Assembly: GCF_028657945.1 (NCBI RefSeq) | Contig: NZ_CP059693.1 | Coordinates: forward strand, 1,922,001 to 1,986,000 | Source: Thalassomonas haliotis | Lineage (GTDB): Bacteria; Pseudomonadota; Gammaproteobacteria; Enterobacterales; Alteromonadaceae | Reading direction: 5' to 3' | Length of the DNA stretch: 64,000 nucleotides | Part shown: positions 8,442 to 19,105 of the stretch, in pieces | Numbering within the stretch: the stretch's first letter is position 1 | How the letters are laid out: every line of letters begins with the position of its first letter | Notes under the pieces: model-generated | What the model was told of the DNA's origin: nothing | Database searches by the model: none | Seen by the model: the letters and a program-made list of their open reading frames with translations, nothing else | Made by a program: the position numbers and the translations under genes

Positions 8442-9695
8442 ATGTTTCAACCGGTTAGCTTTTTTATTGGCTTACGTTACAGCCGTAGCCAGAACCGTTC
8501 CGGGTTCGTGTCTTTTATTACCTTCTTTTCCATTGCCGGGATTTTATTGGGGGTTGCCTCACTGATCACTGTGGTTTCGGTGATGAACGGTTTTGAGGGA
8601 GAGTTAAAGAAAAAAATTCTCGGCCTGGTGCCCCATGTGGTGATGTCTCAGCAGTCGCCGCAATCTTTCGGAGGCAAAACTTTCAGTATGCCAGACTGGC
8701 AGCAGCAAAGAAGCCAGCTGTTAACTTATCCCGGGGTCAAGGCGGTGACGCCCTTTATCGAAAGCGAAGCCTTGATCCAGTCGCCCTCGACCCTGCAAGG
8801 GGTATTGCTACAGGGCATTATCCCGGAATATGAGACCGGACATATTATTAATCAGCATATGGTAGCGGGGGATTTAGCCGACCTGGAAGATACGCCGTAT
8901 TCCCTGGTGATGGGGCAGGCGCTGGCGCATAAATTAGAAGTGAATGTCGGCGATAAAATCCGCTTGGTGATACCCAATAAAACCATGTTCACCCCTATGG
9001 GACGGGTGCCGGTGCAAAGAAGCTTCACCCTGACCGGTATCTTCAATGTCGGTTCGCAAATTGACGATGCCGTAATTTATATCCACAGCAAGTCCGCCGC
9101 CAAGTTATTGCGCCGCAAAGGGGACGGTATTAACCAGCTCAGGTTATATCTTAACGATGCCTTTTATGCCGGCGAACTTGCGCCAGGCCTGAAACAGGAC
9201 TTGCCCGGATATAGTTTTACCACCTGGAATGAAAGCCAGGGGGCGTTATTTGCCGCCGTCAGTATGGAAAAGAATATGATGTGGCTGATGCTGAGCCTGA
9301 TTGTTGCCGTGGCCGCCTTTAATATTGTTTCGGCCCTGGTGATGGTGGTGATCGACAAGCAGGGGGAAATCGGCATCTTACAGACTTTGGGACTGGCCAG
9401 GACCGAGATAGTGAAGATTTTTATTACCCAGGGCATGGTCAACGGCTTATGGGGCGTGATTTTAGGCAGCATCTTTGGCGTGCTGTTAACCTTGAACCTT
9501 AATACTTTGATGTCGGTGACCGGCATTAATATCTTTGGTCCCGGTTATGCCTCGCAGGTATTACCGATACAGCTTGAGGGCTGGAATGTCGCTGTGATTG
9601 TTTTTTCCGCGTTAATGATGAGTTTTGTTGCGACCTTGTATCCCGCCTACCGGGCATCGAAAACGCAACCGGCAGAGGTTTTACGAAATGAATAA
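8442..9695 (+). CDS. lolC: Lipoprotein-releasing ABC transporter permease LolC
   Basis: LolC is one of two permeases of the LolCDE complex, which extracts mature lipoproteins from the inner membrane and hands them to LolA. The 417-residue protein starts [27 protein letters not shown], a hallmark N-terminus, with one membrane helix and then a large periplasmic domain containing [12 protein letters not shown]. Three more helices lie in the C-terminal third, and it ends [19 protein letters not shown]. Position first in a lolC-lolD-lolE operon and similarity to the later permease identify it as LolC. Its stop overlaps lolD by 8 bp. A TATAAT hexamer at 8405-8410 is the only promoter-like element upstream. 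Confidence 0.93.
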   Translation: MFQPVSFFIGLRYSRSQNRSGFVSFITFFSIAGILLGVASLITVVSVMNGFEGELKKKILGLVPHVVMSQQSPQSFGGKTFSMPDWQQQRSQLLTYPGVKAVTPFIESEALIQSPSTLQGVLLQGIIPEYETGHIINQHMVAGDLADLEDTPYSLVMGQALAHKLEVNVGDKIRLVIPNKTMFTPMGRVPVQRSFTLTGIFNVGSQIDDAVIYIHSKSAAKLLRRKGDGINQLRLYLNDAFYAGELAPGLKQDLPGYSFTTWNESQGALFAAVSMEKNMMWLMLSLIVAVAAFNIVSALVMVVIDKQGEIGILQTLGLARTEIVKIFITQGMVNGLWGVILGSIFGVLLTLNLNTLMSVTGINIFGPGYASQVLPIQLEGWNVAVIVFSALMMSFVATLYPAYRASKTQPAEVLRNE

Positions 9696-10440
9696 GGTGT
9701 TAGTTTGCCAGCAGTTAAAAAAATCCTACCAGCAAGGCCAGATAGAAACCAAGGTTTTGCAGGGCTTAGACCTGGAGGTCAGGCCGGGGGAGTTGCTGGC
9801 GGTAGTGGGCAGCTCAGGTTGCGGTAAAAGTACGTTTTTACATTTAGCGGGTGCGCTGGATGTGCCGACCTCAGGTGAAGTCTTTATCAATGAAGTCAAT
9901 ATTCACCAGTTATCGGATAAGGAAAGGGCGGCATTTCGTAACCGCCATATCGGTTTTATTTACCAGTTTCATCATTTGATGATGGAATTCTCGGCACTGG
10001 AAAATGTTGCCATGCCGCTGTTGATCCGCGGCGATAAGGCCAAAAGCGCCCGGGAAAAGGCGCAGGTGATGCTGGCCAAAGTCGGCCTGGATCACAGATG
10101 TGACCATCGTCCGGGAGAACTCTCCGGTGGTGAGCGTCAGCGTGTCGCCATCGCCCGCGCCCTGGTGACTGAGCCGTCGCTGATTTTGGCGGATGAACCC
10201 ACAGGTAACCTCGATTTTGATACCGCGGAGCAAATCTTCCAGTTGCTGAAAGAATTAAATGCCAGCGTTAATACCAGCTTTGTTATTGTTACCCATGATC
10301 TTGGCTTGGCGGCGCGTATGGATCGTCAGCTGAAACTCGACCATGGCCGGTTATTGCCTATGGACGGTGTCGGCCCTGCTGTAACCGGCGAAGGTGAAGC
10401 GCCGCGCCAGGACGGCCAGCAGGAAGTGACCAATGTTTAA
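9688..10440 (+). CDS. lolD: Lipoprotein-releasing ABC transporter ATPase LolD
   Basis: LolD is the cytoplasmic ATPase that powers lipoprotein release by LolC/LolE. The 250-residue protein shows Walker [12 protein letters not shown], a Q-loop [18 protein letters not shown], signature [15 protein letters not shown] and Walker [13 protein letters not shown], then the switch histidine in VTHD. A longer in-frame opening exists back to 9625 inside lolC, but the ATG at 9688 ([14 protein letters not shown]) matches the family start and overlaps the lolC stop by 8 bp. The C-terminal tail after residue ~225 ([19 protein letters not shown]) is longer than usual and looks unstructured. Confidence 0.94.
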   Translation: MNKVLVCQQLKKSYQQGQIETKVLQGLDLEVRPGELLAVVGSSGCGKSTFLHLAGALDVPTSGEVFINEVNIHQLSDKERAAFRNRHIGFIYQFHHLMMEFSALENVAMPLLIRGDKAKSAREKAQVMLAKVGLDHRCDHRPGELSGGERQRVAIARALVTEPSLILADEPTGNLDFDTAEQIFQLLKELNASVNTSFVIVTHDLGLAARMDRQLKLDHGRLLPMDGVGPAVTGEGEAPRQDGQQEVTNV

Positions 10441-11737
10441 GCCGCTTAGCTTATTTCTTGGTTTGCGTTATGTGCGCAGCCGCCATGGCAATGGCTTTTC
10501 TTCGTTTATTTCCGCCTCTTCCACTATAGGTATTGCCTTAGGGGTCATGGTGTTGATCGTGGTGTTATCCGCCATGAACGGCTTTGAGCGGGAGCTTGCC
10601 CAGCGGTTATTGTCTATTGTGCCCCATGCGGAAATTATTGGCGTTAACGAGCCGGTAACTAACTGGCGGCAGCAGCTGGATAAGGTTGAAGAAAACCCCC
10701 ATGTGATTGCCGCCGCGCCGGTTATTAAAATGTCGGGCATGATGCAAAAAAACGCCGAATTAAAAGCGGTGGAACTCAGGGGGGTGGATACTTCCCTGGA
10801 AAAGCAGGTGTCGAGCATAGAAGATTATATTGTTGACGGCCACTGGTTAACGCCCGCGACCGGTGCAGGAAGTGGGCAAAGCGACGCCATCGCAGATAAT
10901 CAGGTGGTGTTAGGGGCCGGTATTGCGAAAAAACTCCGGGTAAAGATAGGGGATACAGTGCAAATTCTGTTGCCCAGGCAGGCCTTGTCACCGCAGCAAC
11001 AGCAGCAAAAATTATCGCAAAGCTTTCAGGGGTTATTAACCCGCAACCTGGTGGTGACGGGGATCTTTAAGTTTGGCGGCACGGTAGATGACAGCCTGGC
11101 CTACATTTCTTTATCGCAGGCGGCCGATATCAATAATTTTAAGCAAGGCCAGGTGCATGGCATACGGTTAAAGCTTGATAATGTTTTCCAGGCGCCGGGC
11201 ATTGCCCGGGAAGTGGCCTATCAGATAGATCATTATGTCTATATTTACGACTGGACCCGGAGCCAGGGGCATTTGTTTAACGATATCCAGCTGGTGCGTA
11301 TGGTGATGTTTATTGTGCTGGTGCTGGTGATTGCCGTGGCAAGTTTTAATATCGTTTCTACCCTGATCATGGTGGTTAATGAGAAAAAAGGCGATATCGC
11401 CATTTTAAAAACCATGGGAGCGGGTACCGGCGTGGTTATGATCACCTTTATTATCCAGGGGGCGGTCAACGGTGTTTTAGGCTCGCTTATCGGCGCCTTG
11501 CTCGGGGTCTATCTGGCGCTGAACCTGACAGATATTATTTTAGCGGTAGAAGGCTTGTTCCAGGTGAAGTTTTTATCGGCAGATGTCTACTTTATTGATT
11601 TCTTACCCAGTGTATTAAACTGGCCGGATGTATATGCCACCGTTATCACCGCGCTGGTGATGAGCCTGCTGGCAACCATTTATCCTGCCTGGCGCGCTAC
11701 TAAAGTGGAACCTGCCCAGGTATTGGGGCAGCTGTAA
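10433..11737 (+). CDS. lolE: Lipoprotein-releasing ABC transporter permease LolE
   Basis: LolE is the second permease of LolCDE and binds the lipoprotein substrate. The 434-residue protein begins [31 protein letters not shown], parallel to LolC, and has [23 protein letters not shown] in the first periplasmic segment. Four membrane helices are expected, the last three near residues 285-420, and it ends [20 protein letters not shown]. It starts 8 bp before the end of lolD, so all three genes form one tightly coupled operon that ends at the hairpin at 11825. Confidence 0.93.
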   Translation: MFKPLSLFLGLRYVRSRHGNGFSSFISASSTIGIALGVMVLIVVLSAMNGFERELAQRLLSIVPHAEIIGVNEPVTNWRQQLDKVEENPHVIAAAPVIKMSGMMQKNAELKAVELRGVDTSLEKQVSSIEDYIVDGHWLTPATGAGSGQSDAIADNQVVLGAGIAKKLRVKIGDTVQILLPRQALSPQQQQQKLSQSFQGLLTRNLVVTGIFKFGGTVDDSLAYISLSQAADINNFKQGQVHGIRLKLDNVFQAPGIAREVAYQIDHYVYIYDWTRSQGHLFNDIQLVRMVMFIVLVLVIAVASFNIVSTLIMVVNEKKGDIAILKTMGAGTGVVMITFIIQGAVNGVLGSLIGALLGVYLALNLTDIILAVEGLFQVKFLSADVYFIDFLPSVLNWPDVYATVITALVMSLLATIYPAWRATKVEPAQVLGQL

Positions 11738-11824
11738 TTTTTGTTTTTTAAGCTTAAATTTATTAACCGGTTTTTTATATCCGATGGGATAAGCTGAGTT
11801 ACCTGTGGCCGGGCTGTTGATTTG

Positions 11825-11862
11825 AAAAGGGAGATAATTGCTTAATTATCTCCCTTTTTATA
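11825..11862. terminator. Bidirectional terminator between lolE and the DUF2062 gene
   Basis: A perfect 15-bp inverted repeat AAAAGGGAGATAATT / AATTATCTCCCTTTT with a 4-base GCTT loop, followed by TTAT on the plus strand and flanked by A-rich sequence for the minus strand. It lies between two convergent genes and can serve both. Confidence 0.85.
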
Positions 11863-11904
11863 TCTACAAGGAATGATATGACGCGCTGGCATCTTTAAGC
11901 GCCA

Positions 11905-12432
11905 TTAGTCGCTTGGTTGTTTATTGCGCAGCTGACGTTTCCCCCATTCCTTGACTACAGAATGGCGCCATAACGCCTGAATGCCGAAATAACCGATAAT
12001 GGAAAATAGCACGGATAATACGGCGCAGCCGAGGAAAAACGACGGGCCTATGGTGGATAAGCTGTCCAGCACCCATTGCCAGCTGGCTTCAAAGGCAAAG
12101 TCCTGCTCCGGCACCCCCAATATCCAGGTACCCACCAGATAACAGAAATAAAAAATAGCCGGCATGGTTAACGGGTTGGTGATCCATACCAGGGCGATAG
12201 ATAAAGGCAGGTTGGCATGTACTATAATGGCAATACCCGCTGCCAGTATCATTTGAAACGGTACCGGCACAAAAGCGAAAAACAAGCCGACGGCGAAGGC
12301 TTTAGCCACAGATCTGCGGTTAAGGTGCCACAAGTTGGGGTTATGCAACAACTCGCCAAAGATGCTTAAATGCTTGTGATTTTTGATGCTGTTATGATCT
12401 GGCATCATACGTTTGATGATTTTTTTCGGCAT
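11905..12432 (-). CDS. DUF2062 membrane protein
   Basis: This 175-residue protein belongs to the DUF2062 family of unknown function. Motifs seen are NPNLWHLNRRSVAKAFAVGLFFAFVPVPFQM and LALVWITNPLTMPAIFYFCYLVG-type hydrophobic segments, giving three probable membrane helices (about 45-75, 80-115 and 130-160). The basic ends probably face the cytoplasm. It is divergent from comEC, with 35 bp between the start codons. It is convergent with lolE across the terminator at 11825. No mechanistic role can be read from the sequence. Confidence 0.75.
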   Translation of the reverse strand: MPKKIIKRMMPDHNSIKNHKHLSIFGELLHNPNLWHLNRRSVAKAFAVGLFFAFVPVPFQMILAAGIAIIVHANLPLSIALVWITNPLTMPAIFYFCYLVGTWILGVPEQDFAFEASWQWVLDSLSTIGPSFFLGCAVLSVLFSIIGYFGIQALWRHSVVKEWGKRQLRNKQPSD

Positions 12433-12467
12433 ACACTCTTTACTGTAAATGGAACTAAAGGTTCACT

Positions 12468-14933
12468 ATGGACTGGTGGCTGTTAAGCTTCTTTCTTGGT
12501 GCTATATTGTCACTATTTCTGCCAATAGTACCAGCGCTTTTTTATCTATCTTTGTTTTTTATCACAGTTATTGGTCTTTATTATTACAAGCCTTTGAAAA
12601 ATACCAGTGGCTTAGTGCTGGGTTTACTGTGGATGATGTTACATGCCTACCTGTACCAAAACAGCTGGCAGCTAAATGATATCGAGCCAAAGGCCCTGGC
12701 GGGCAAACCTCAGCTATTGCAGGGGCAGATTATAACGCTGCCGGTAAATACCGCTGGCGGTTATGACAACAATAAAAACCTGAATATTAGCCGTTTTAAC
12801 TTTCGTGTAGATAAGCTCAACCAACAGCCGTTAAGGCGGAGCCTTATTGTCCGCCTGCGCTGGGATAAGGCCGGAGCCAAGCTCGCTTTAGGACAGGAAT
12901 ACCAGTTAACGGTGCGCATCAAGCCGGCCCATGGCCTGGCCAATCCCGGCGGCTTCAGTTATCGGACCTGGTTGCGTTATAAGCATATCGCGGCGACCGG
13001 CTATGTGCTGGATAAGCCTTCGCCGCTATTGCTGGCCGGTGACTTTCCTGTGCGTCAGCGACTTTTTAGCCGTTATATGCAGTTGCTGCCGTCCGGGGAG
13101 GTTGCCGCCCTGCTGCCAGCCTTGAGTTTTGGCGAGCGCAGCCGTATTTCTCAACCCATGTGGCAGGTATTGCAAAGCAGCGGCACTTCACATCTGATGG
13201 CAATTTCCGGCTTACACCTGGGATTAGTCGCCACCGGCAGTTTTTTTGTGATTTTGTGGTTATTAAGAAGACTTCCCCTGGCCGCGGTGTTACCCCAAAA
13301 GCTGGCCCGGCCCCTGATGCAGATAAACCTGAACAAGCTGGCGATTGCCGCGAGTTTACTTATCACCTTGTTCTATGCCTACCTGGCCGGATTTTCCTTG
13401 CCGACACAAAGGGCGCTGGTGATGTTGCTTTTGTATTGGGGCATACGTCTTGTCGGGGGCAAATTTACCTTGAGGCGCTGGCTGTTGATTGCCTTATTTT
13501 TACTGACACTTATCGACCCCTTCAGTTTGTTCAGCGCTAGCTTCTGGTTATCGGTATATGCCATCTGCTGTATTTTTTTAATGTTATGGCGTTTTGGCGC
13601 TGTGTTTAATCAGGGCAGCAAAATCAAAAAGCTATTGAAGTCTTTGTTGATCATTCAATTGGGGCTGACGCTGTTTATGATGCCGGTTACTGCGCTGTTT
13701 TTTCACCAGTTTTCCCTGGCCTCTTTTTTGGCCAATATTGTTGCCGTGCCTTATATGAGCCTGATTAGTATTCCTTTGTGTTTATTGTCGGCGCTGAGTT
13801 TATTTTTCAGTGAAAGCCTGGCAAGTTTCCTGATGAGTATAGCGCTGCACAGCCTGGAGCTATTGTGGACTTACCTGGTCTTTCTTTCCGGGCAAAGCTG
13901 GGCCTTAATCAGCTTATCCCTCCACCAGGTCTATTCTTTATGTGCCGGTTTGCTGTTGGTTATGGCGTGCTGTTTTTTATCGCCAAACCTGCTGGCCCCC
14001 TGGCATTTTCTTCGCAGCAATGTTTCCGCCTCCTGGCAAAAAGCAGGGAGGCGTTTTTTGCCTGAACCGGCCGTTAGTTTGCTGGTCGTGGCGGGCATCA
14101 CTATGACCGGATTTTCCTTATCCGGATTAAAAGCGCCGCCGGCAGCTGTCCCGCTTGCGGCAAAAACCGTAAATAAAGCCTTGCTAAGCCCGTGGCAGGT
14201 CTATGTGTTGGATGTCGGCCAGGGGCTGGCGGTGATTATCCGCCGGGGCAGCCGGGCCATTCTTTACGATACCGGCGCCGCCTATCCCGGAGGTTTTAAT
14301 CTGGCGCAAAGTGTGATTTTACCGTTTTTGCAATATCAGGGCTTATCGGGCTTAGATAAAGTGATCATCAGTCACAGCGATAATGATCATGCCGGCGGTT
14401 TGCCTGTGCTTGAAGCTAATCTGGTTATTGCTGAAGTGATCGCCAACGATCCTGTACTCGAAGGTCGGGGCGTTTGTCTTTTGGGGCATGACTTTAGCTG
14501 GCAGGGACTCCGTTTTTCCATGTTGTGGCCGCCGGATATCAAGGGAGAAGTCAATGATGACTCTTGTGTTATCGAAATCAGTGACGGGGTTTCTTCGCTA
14601 TTATTGACCGGGGATATTTCGAAAAAGGTCGAGTCGCAGCTGTTAACCCAAGTCGGGCATAGCCAGGTACTTATCGTGCCGCATCATGGTTCGAAAAGCT
14701 CTTCCAGCCAGGGGTTTATTGATCGGGTATCGCCCCAATACGCAATTTTCAGCGCCGGTTATTTAAATCGCTGGCATATGCCCAGCGCTGAAGTGTTGGC
14801 GCGCTACCAAAAAGTGCCGGCTGAGATTTTTACCACAGCTGCCAGTGGCATGATACAGCTTGAATTTAGCGCTACCGGTATCCATATAAAGCAATACCGG
14901 CAGGATTTATGGCCGTTTTGGTTTGCCAATTAA
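12468..14933 (+). CDS. comEC: ComEC/Rec2-type DNA uptake channel
   Basis: ComEC forms the inner-membrane channel for single-stranded DNA during natural transformation. The 821-residue protein has N-terminal membrane helices with a DUF4131-like region, then the competence domain (LMAISGLHLGLVATG and PTQRALVMLLLYW) with many helices. A C-terminal metallo-beta-lactamase-like domain follows, with VYVLDVGQGLAVII, SHSDNDHAGG and LIVPHHGSKSSSS, where the His/Asp cluster would bind metal and could act on the non-transported strand. Length and domain order are normal. In E. coli the homologue (ycaI) also sits just upstream of msbA, so the neighbourhood is conserved. Whether this organism is naturally competent is not shown. 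Confidence 0.92.
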   Translation: MDWWLLSFFLGAILSLFLPIVPALFYLSLFFITVIGLYYYKPLKNTSGLVLGLLWMMLHAYLYQNSWQLNDIEPKALAGKPQLLQGQIITLPVNTAGGYDNNKNLNISRFNFRVDKLNQQPLRRSLIVRLRWDKAGAKLALGQEYQLTVRIKPAHGLANPGGFSYRTWLRYKHIAATGYVLDKPSPLLLAGDFPVRQRLFSRYMQLLPSGEVAALLPALSFGERSRISQPMWQVLQSSGTSHLMAISGLHLGLVATGSFFVILWLLRRLPLAAVLPQKLARPLMQINLNKLAIAASLLITLFYAYLAGFSLPTQRALVMLLLYWGIRLVGGKFTLRRWLLIALFLLTLIDPFSLFSASFWLSVYAICCIFLMLWRFGAVFNQGSKIKKLLKSLLIIQLGLTLFMMPVTALFFHQFSLASFLANIVAVPYMSLISIPLCLLSALSLFFSESLASFLMSIALHSLELLWTYLVFLSGQSWALISLSLHQVYSLCAGLLLVMACCFLSPNLLAPWHFLRSNVSASWQKAGRRFLPEPAVSLLVVAGITMTGFSLSGLKAPPAAVPLAAKTVNKALLSPWQVYVLDVGQGLAVIIRRGSRAILYDTGAAYPGGFNLAQSVILPFLQYQGLSGLDKVIISHSDNDHAGGLPVLEANLVIAEVIANDPVLEGRGVCLLGHDFSWQGLRFSMLWPPDIKGEVNDDSCVIEISDGVSSLLLTGDISKKVESQLLTQVGHSQVLIVPHHGSKSSSSQGFIDRVSPQYAIFSAGYLNRWHMPSAEVLARYQKVPAEIFTTAASGMIQLEFSATGIHIKQYRQDLWPFWFAN

Positions 14934-15106
14934 GCTTTATTTGCGCCGGAGGCGTTATCCAGAGTGGTTAATTAGTTGGTTGAACAGCAAAATAACGCTA
15001 GAATAGCCCGCAATTAAACGGCACTGCCAGATGCTAATTCATTTACGCAGTAACTTTTTTAATATATTACGCAGCAACTTTTTACGAAGTAATCAAGAGA
15101 GACTGA

Positions 15107-16849
15107 ATGCAGCCTATTTCATCCCCGACCACCTGGCAGAATTTTAAGCGCTTATTATCTTTTGCTAAACCTTATAAACTTGGTTTTGTCGCCGCCATTA
15201 TCGGTATGTTGGGTTACGCTGGCATAGATGTTTACTTTTTGTCCAAACTACAGCCGCTAATCGATGAAGGGTTAACCGGGGAAAACCTGGATTTTATGAA
15301 GTGGGCGCCGCTGTTTATTATCGGTTGTTTCCTGATCCGCGGGTTGTGTCATTTTGTCGGTAACTATTGTCTGGCCTGGGTGGGAAATCATGTGGTTGCC
15401 GACTTAAGGCAAAAGCTGTTTGAACATATTATGGCGATGCCGGTGCCCTATCATGACAAAGAATCTACCGGTACCCTGATTTCTAAGCTGACCTTTGATA
15501 CCGAGCAGGTGCTGCAAACCACCAGTAAATCGATTTTGACTTTAGTGCAGCAGGGGGCTTTTGTCCTTGGTTTGCTGGTGATGATGTTCTATAAGAGCTG
15601 GCAGCTTTCGGCGATCTTCTTTTTGATCGTGCCTTTAGTTGCGGTTATCGTGACTACGGTTTCCCGGCGTTTTCGCAAGATCAGTAAAAACATCCAGGGG
15701 GCCATGGGGGAAGTAACCAGCGCCGCCGAGCAGACTTTTAATGGTCATAAAGTGGTACTGACCTTCGGCGGGCAGCAGCGTGAAGCCAAGCGCTTTGGCC
15801 AGATCAATAAACACAATCGCCAGCAGCGCATGAAAATGGTGGCGACTAAAGCTGTCAGCGTACCGCTGATTCAGATCATCGCTTCCTTTGCGCTGGCCTT
15901 TATTTTTTATGTGGTAACCCTGGATAGCATGAAAGAGATCCAGCCGGGGACTTTTATCGCCGTGGTCACTTATATGACTATGTTGCTCAGGCCGCTGAAA
16001 TTGCTGACCACAGTCAACAGCGACTTCCAAAAAGGCATGGCTGCCTGTACCAGTATTTTTGCTGTTTTGGATCAGGACAAGGAAAAGGATACCGGCAGTA
16101 AAGCTCTGGCGAGATCTGAGGGAAAAATTGATTTTAAAGGTGTTAACTTCAGCTACCGGGGAGCGGAAAAAGTCGCCCTTAAAAACCTGTCTTTTAGCGT
16201 GCAGCCGGGAGAAACCCTGGCCCTGGTGGGCCGCTCCGGCAGCGGTAAGTCCACTGCCAGTTCATTGTTATTGCGTTTTTATGATGCCGACAGCGGTGAA
16301 GTCTTGATTGATGGCGAGAATATCCAGGATTATAAACTTGCCGATTTAAGGCACCAGTTTGCCTATGTTTCGCAGCAGGTAGTGCTCTTTAACGATACCC
16401 TGGCGAACAATATCGCCTATGGCCGCCCGGGGGCGAGCGAAGAAGAAATTATTGCCGCCGCCAAAAGTGCCCATGTTTATGAATTTGCCCAAAATATGCC
16501 GCAGGGGTTAGATACCAATATCGGTGAAAACGGCGCTGAACTCTCCGGCGGTCAAAGACAGCGGGTGGCAATTGCCCGGGCCTTGTTATGCGATGCGCCG
16601 TTCTTGATTTTGGATGAAGCCACCAGCGCCCTGGACACGGAATCGGAGCGCCATATTCAGGATGCCTTGCAGGTGCTGCAGCAAAACCGTACTTGTATTG
16701 TTATTGCCCACCGTTTGTCCACCATAGAAAATGCCGATAAAATTATTGTGCTGGAGCAGGGGCAGATTATCGAGCAGGGTGAGCATAAAAGCCTGCTGGC
16801 GAAAAACGGTGCTTATGCCCAACTTCACAGCCTGCAATTTGGCCAGTAA
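15107..16849 (+). CDS. msbA: Lipid A export permease/ATPase MsbA
   Basis: MsbA flips core-lipid A across the inner membrane. This 580-residue half-transporter has six membrane helices in the first ~320 residues (including MPVPYHDKESTGTLISKLTFD) and a C-terminal ATPase domain. Walker A is LVGRSGSGKSTAS, the signature is [15 protein letters not shown], Walker B is FLILDEATSALD and the switch is IAHRLSTI. It starts 173 bp after comEC and is followed after 3 bp by lpxK, so it heads an LPS supply operon. Confidence 0.95.
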   Translation: MQPISSPTTWQNFKRLLSFAKPYKLGFVAAIIGMLGYAGIDVYFLSKLQPLIDEGLTGENLDFMKWAPLFIIGCFLIRGLCHFVGNYCLAWVGNHVVADLRQKLFEHIMAMPVPYHDKESTGTLISKLTFDTEQVLQTTSKSILTLVQQGAFVLGLLVMMFYKSWQLSAIFFLIVPLVAVIVTTVSRRFRKISKNIQGAMGEVTSAAEQTFNGHKVVLTFGGQQREAKRFGQINKHNRQQRMKMVATKAVSVPLIQIIASFALAFIFYVVTLDSMKEIQPGTFIAVVTYMTMLLRPLKLLTTVNSDFQKGMAACTSIFAVLDQDKEKDTGSKALARSEGKIDFKGVNFSYRGAEKVALKNLSFSVQPGETLALVGRSGSGKSTASSLLLRFYDADSGEVLIDGENIQDYKLADLRHQFAYVSQQVVLFNDTLANNIAYGRPGASEEEIIAAAKSAHVYEFAQNMPQGLDTNIGENGAELSGGQRQRVAIARALLCDAPFLILDEATSALDTESERHIQDALQVLQQNRTCIVIAHRLSTIENADKIIVLEQGQIIEQGEHKSLLAKNGAYAQLHSLQFGQ

Positions 16850-16852
16850 GTT

Positions 16853-17887
16853 ATGCGCTTAATTGAGAAGGTGTGGTTTTTTCGCCACCCGGCCAAATAT
16901 CTGCTGGTGCCGCTATTATTGCCGCTGACCCTGGTTTTTGCCCTGGTATCTTGCCTGCGTCGTTGGGCTTACCGTTTGGGGCTGAAAAAAACAGGTCATC
17001 TTGATAAGCCGGTGATTGTGGTCGGCAATATTGGTATTGGCGGTAATGGCAAAACCCCGGTGGTGATTTTTCTGGTAAAACTTTGCCGTAGCTTAGGGCT
17101 GAATCCCGGGGTGATCAGTCGCGGTTATGGCGGCCAGGCGGGATCTTATCCGTATTTGTTAGACGAGAACAGCACTGCTGAAGTGGCCGGCGACGAGCCG
17201 GTATTGATTTATCAAAGATGCCTGGCACCTGTAGCTGTCGGGGCCGATCGTATCGCCAGCGGCCAGCTGCTGCTTGAGCAGGGCTGTGATATTATTATTG
17301 CCGATGACGGCCTGCAGCATTACCGCTTGCCGCGCCAGTTAGAGCTGATTGTCGTGGACGGCAAACGCCGCTTTGGCAATGGTTTACTCTTGCCGGCAGG
17401 CCCGTTAAGGGAAGGTAAGCGGCGGCTAAAACAGGCGGATTGTATTATTTATAACGGTGTAACAGAGAATAATCTGGGGCAGGAAAAAATCCATGGCAGA
17501 GCTGAAAATATCAGTATGCTGCTGGCGCCAGGTTCTGTTTGCCATTTAACAACCGGCGAGCTATTGCCAATAGCTGAATTTTTGCAAAAATTTCCGCAGG
17601 TAAATGCCATGGCGGGCATAGGGGATCCGGGGCGTTTTTTTAGCACACTGACCACACAGGGTTTTGTGCTTAACCAGGCGCAGGGTTTTAATGATCATCA
17701 TGATTTCAGCGCCGGAGAATTTGCTCACTTTGACGAGAGTTTTCCGCTGTTGATGACGGAAAAAGATGCGGTAAAATGCCGGGAATTTGCCAGAGATAAT
17801 ATGTGGTTTGTGCCGGTTAGCGCGGCGATACCTGAGCTGCAGCAGGCCATGCTTAAAGAAAAGATCAGCAAGATAGCAATAAAATAA
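16853..17887 (+). CDS. lpxK: Tetraacyldisaccharide 4'-kinase
   Basis: LpxK phosphorylates the 4' position of the lipid A disaccharide, the sixth step of the Raetz pathway, at the inner face of the inner membrane. The 344-residue protein has a hydrophobic N-terminal helix (YLLVPLLLPLTLVFALVS), then PVIVVGNIGIGGNGKTPVV (the kinase P-loop), SRGYGG, VGADR, IADDGLQHYRL and LLPAGPLREG. It follows msbA by three bases, which agrees with production and export of lipid A being co-expressed. Confidence 0.95.
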   Translation: MRLIEKVWFFRHPAKYLLVPLLLPLTLVFALVSCLRRWAYRLGLKKTGHLDKPVIVVGNIGIGGNGKTPVVIFLVKLCRSLGLNPGVISRGYGGQAGSYPYLLDENSTAEVAGDEPVLIYQRCLAPVAVGADRIASGQLLLEQGCDIIIADDGLQHYRLPRQLELIVVDGKRRFGNGLLLPAGPLREGKRRLKQADCIIYNGVTENNLGQEKIHGRAENISMLLAPGSVCHLTTGELLPIAEFLQKFPQVNAMAGIGDPGRFFSTLTTQGFVLNQAQGFNDHHDFSAGEFAHFDESFPLLMTEKDAVKCREFARDNMWFVPVSAAIPELQQAMLKEKISKIAIK

Positions 17888-18000
17888 CAGCCGGATAACG
17901 GCAGCGGGCATTCGCTTTTAGTATTTATTGAGCGAGTGGCGAGACGAGATACCTAATTCATATACTTAACTTATATATTAAAAAAGAAAGAGATAATCCG

Positions 18001-18183
18001 ATGGCTTTTGATACTAAACTGATGGAAATACTGGCCTGTCCCGTGTGTAAGGGCAAACTTGATTATGATAAGGCGCAGCAGGAGTTGATCTGTAAATTTG
18101 ATCGCCTGGCGTATCCGATAGAGCAGGATATTCCTGTGTTGCTGGAAAATGAAGCGCGCCGTATTGCTACAGAAGAGAGCTAA
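18001..18183 (+). CDS. ycaR: Trm112-like zinc-ribbon protein (YcaR)
   Basis: This 60-residue protein has the family start [11 protein letters not shown] with a CxxC knuckle, then [28 protein letters not shown]. The second metal site is incomplete: only one further Cys is present, as in many bacterial members. Trm112-like proteins act as small activators or partners of methyltransferases in eukaryotes and archaea; the bacterial role is unclear. It lies two bases before kdsB, as in E. coli. Confidence 0.88.
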   Translation: MAFDTKLMEILACPVCKGKLDYDKAQQELICKFDRLAYPIEQDIPVLLENEARRIATEES

Positions 18184-18185
18184 TT

Positions 18186-18956
18186 ATGTCATTTGTTGTG
18201 GTGATCCCCGCCAGGTATCAATCGTCCCGTTTACCGGGCAAAGTGCTGGCGGATATTGAAGGCAAACCCATGATCCAGTGGGTGGTGGAAAAAGCTAAGC
18301 AAAGCGGCGCCAGCCAGGTGATAGTGGCGACCGACAACGACGATGTCGCTTCGGCGGTAACGGCTTTTGGCGGCGAAGTGTGCCGCACCCGCGCGGATCA
18401 TCAGTCGGGCACCGAACGTTTAGCCGAGGTTATGGAAAAATACCAATTTTCGGATGACCAGGTGATAGTGAATGTCCAGGGGGACGAACCTTTTATTCCC
18501 GCACAAAACATAACCCAGGTAGCGAAAAACCTGGCAAGCCAGGACAAGGCCAGGATGGCGACGCTGGCGGTAAGCATTAACGACGTTGAAGAAGCCTTTA
18601 ACCCTAACGTGGTAAAAGTGGTGTGCGACAGCCTGGGATATGCCCTGTATTTCAGCCGTTCGACCATACCCTATGACAGGGAGAGGTTCTTAAACCGGGA
18701 TGATATTCAGCAAATCGGTGATTTTTACCTGCGCCATATCGGCATTTATGCCTACCGGGCAGGGTTTATCAAAGATTATGTTTCCTGGCCGGCAAGTGCG
18801 CTGGAGCAAATTGAATCCCTGGAGCAGCTGCGGGTGTTATGGCAGGGGGAGAAAATTCACGTTGCCGTGGCGGCCTCGAACCTGCCGGTTGAAGGTGTCG
18901 ATACCCCGGAAGATCTGCTTAAAGCCCGGCAATACGCCAGATCATTAAAGGCTTAA
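18186..18956 (+). CDS. kdsB: 3-deoxy-manno-octulosonate cytidylyltransferase
   Basis: KdsB activates Kdo with CTP to CMP-Kdo for attachment to lipid A. The 256-residue protein shows the nucleotide-binding start [17 protein letters not shown], then [48 protein letters not shown] and HIGIYAYR, all in family order. It closes the msbA-lpxK-ycaR-kdsB cluster. An imperfect hairpin without a U tract follows near 18960-18998. Confidence 0.95.
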   Translation: MSFVVVIPARYQSSRLPGKVLADIEGKPMIQWVVEKAKQSGASQVIVATDNDDVASAVTAFGGEVCRTRADHQSGTERLAEVMEKYQFSDDQVIVNVQGDEPFIPAQNITQVAKNLASQDKARMATLAVSINDVEEAFNPNVVKVVCDSLGYALYFSRSTIPYDRERFLNRDDIQQIGDFYLRHIGIYAYRAGFIKDYVSWPASALEQIESLEQLRVLWQGEKIHVAVAASNLPVEGVDTPEDLLKARQYARSLKA

Positions 18957-19041
18957 TGTCCTTAATTAACCTTGCTCTGTTGCCAAAACAGGGCAGGTAT
19001 AAGCCCTTATGAATAATTTTATCTTTATTAATTGATTAACT

Positions 19042-19068
19042 TAAAGTTTTCTTTGTTTTAACCGATAT
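19042..19068 (+). promoter_or_regulatory. Sigma-28 (FliA) type promoter
   Basis: TAAAGTTT at 19042-19049, an 11-base spacer, then ACCGATAT at 19061-19068. The enterobacterial FliA consensus is TAAAGTTT-N11-GCCGATAA, so the -35 is a perfect match, the spacing is exact, and the -10 matches six of eight. It lies 37 bp upstream of the ATG at 19106. Confidence 0.75.
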
Positions 19069-19105
19069 AGGTCTTGTCCCTGAAACTTCAGAAAGGATTC
19101 AAGAC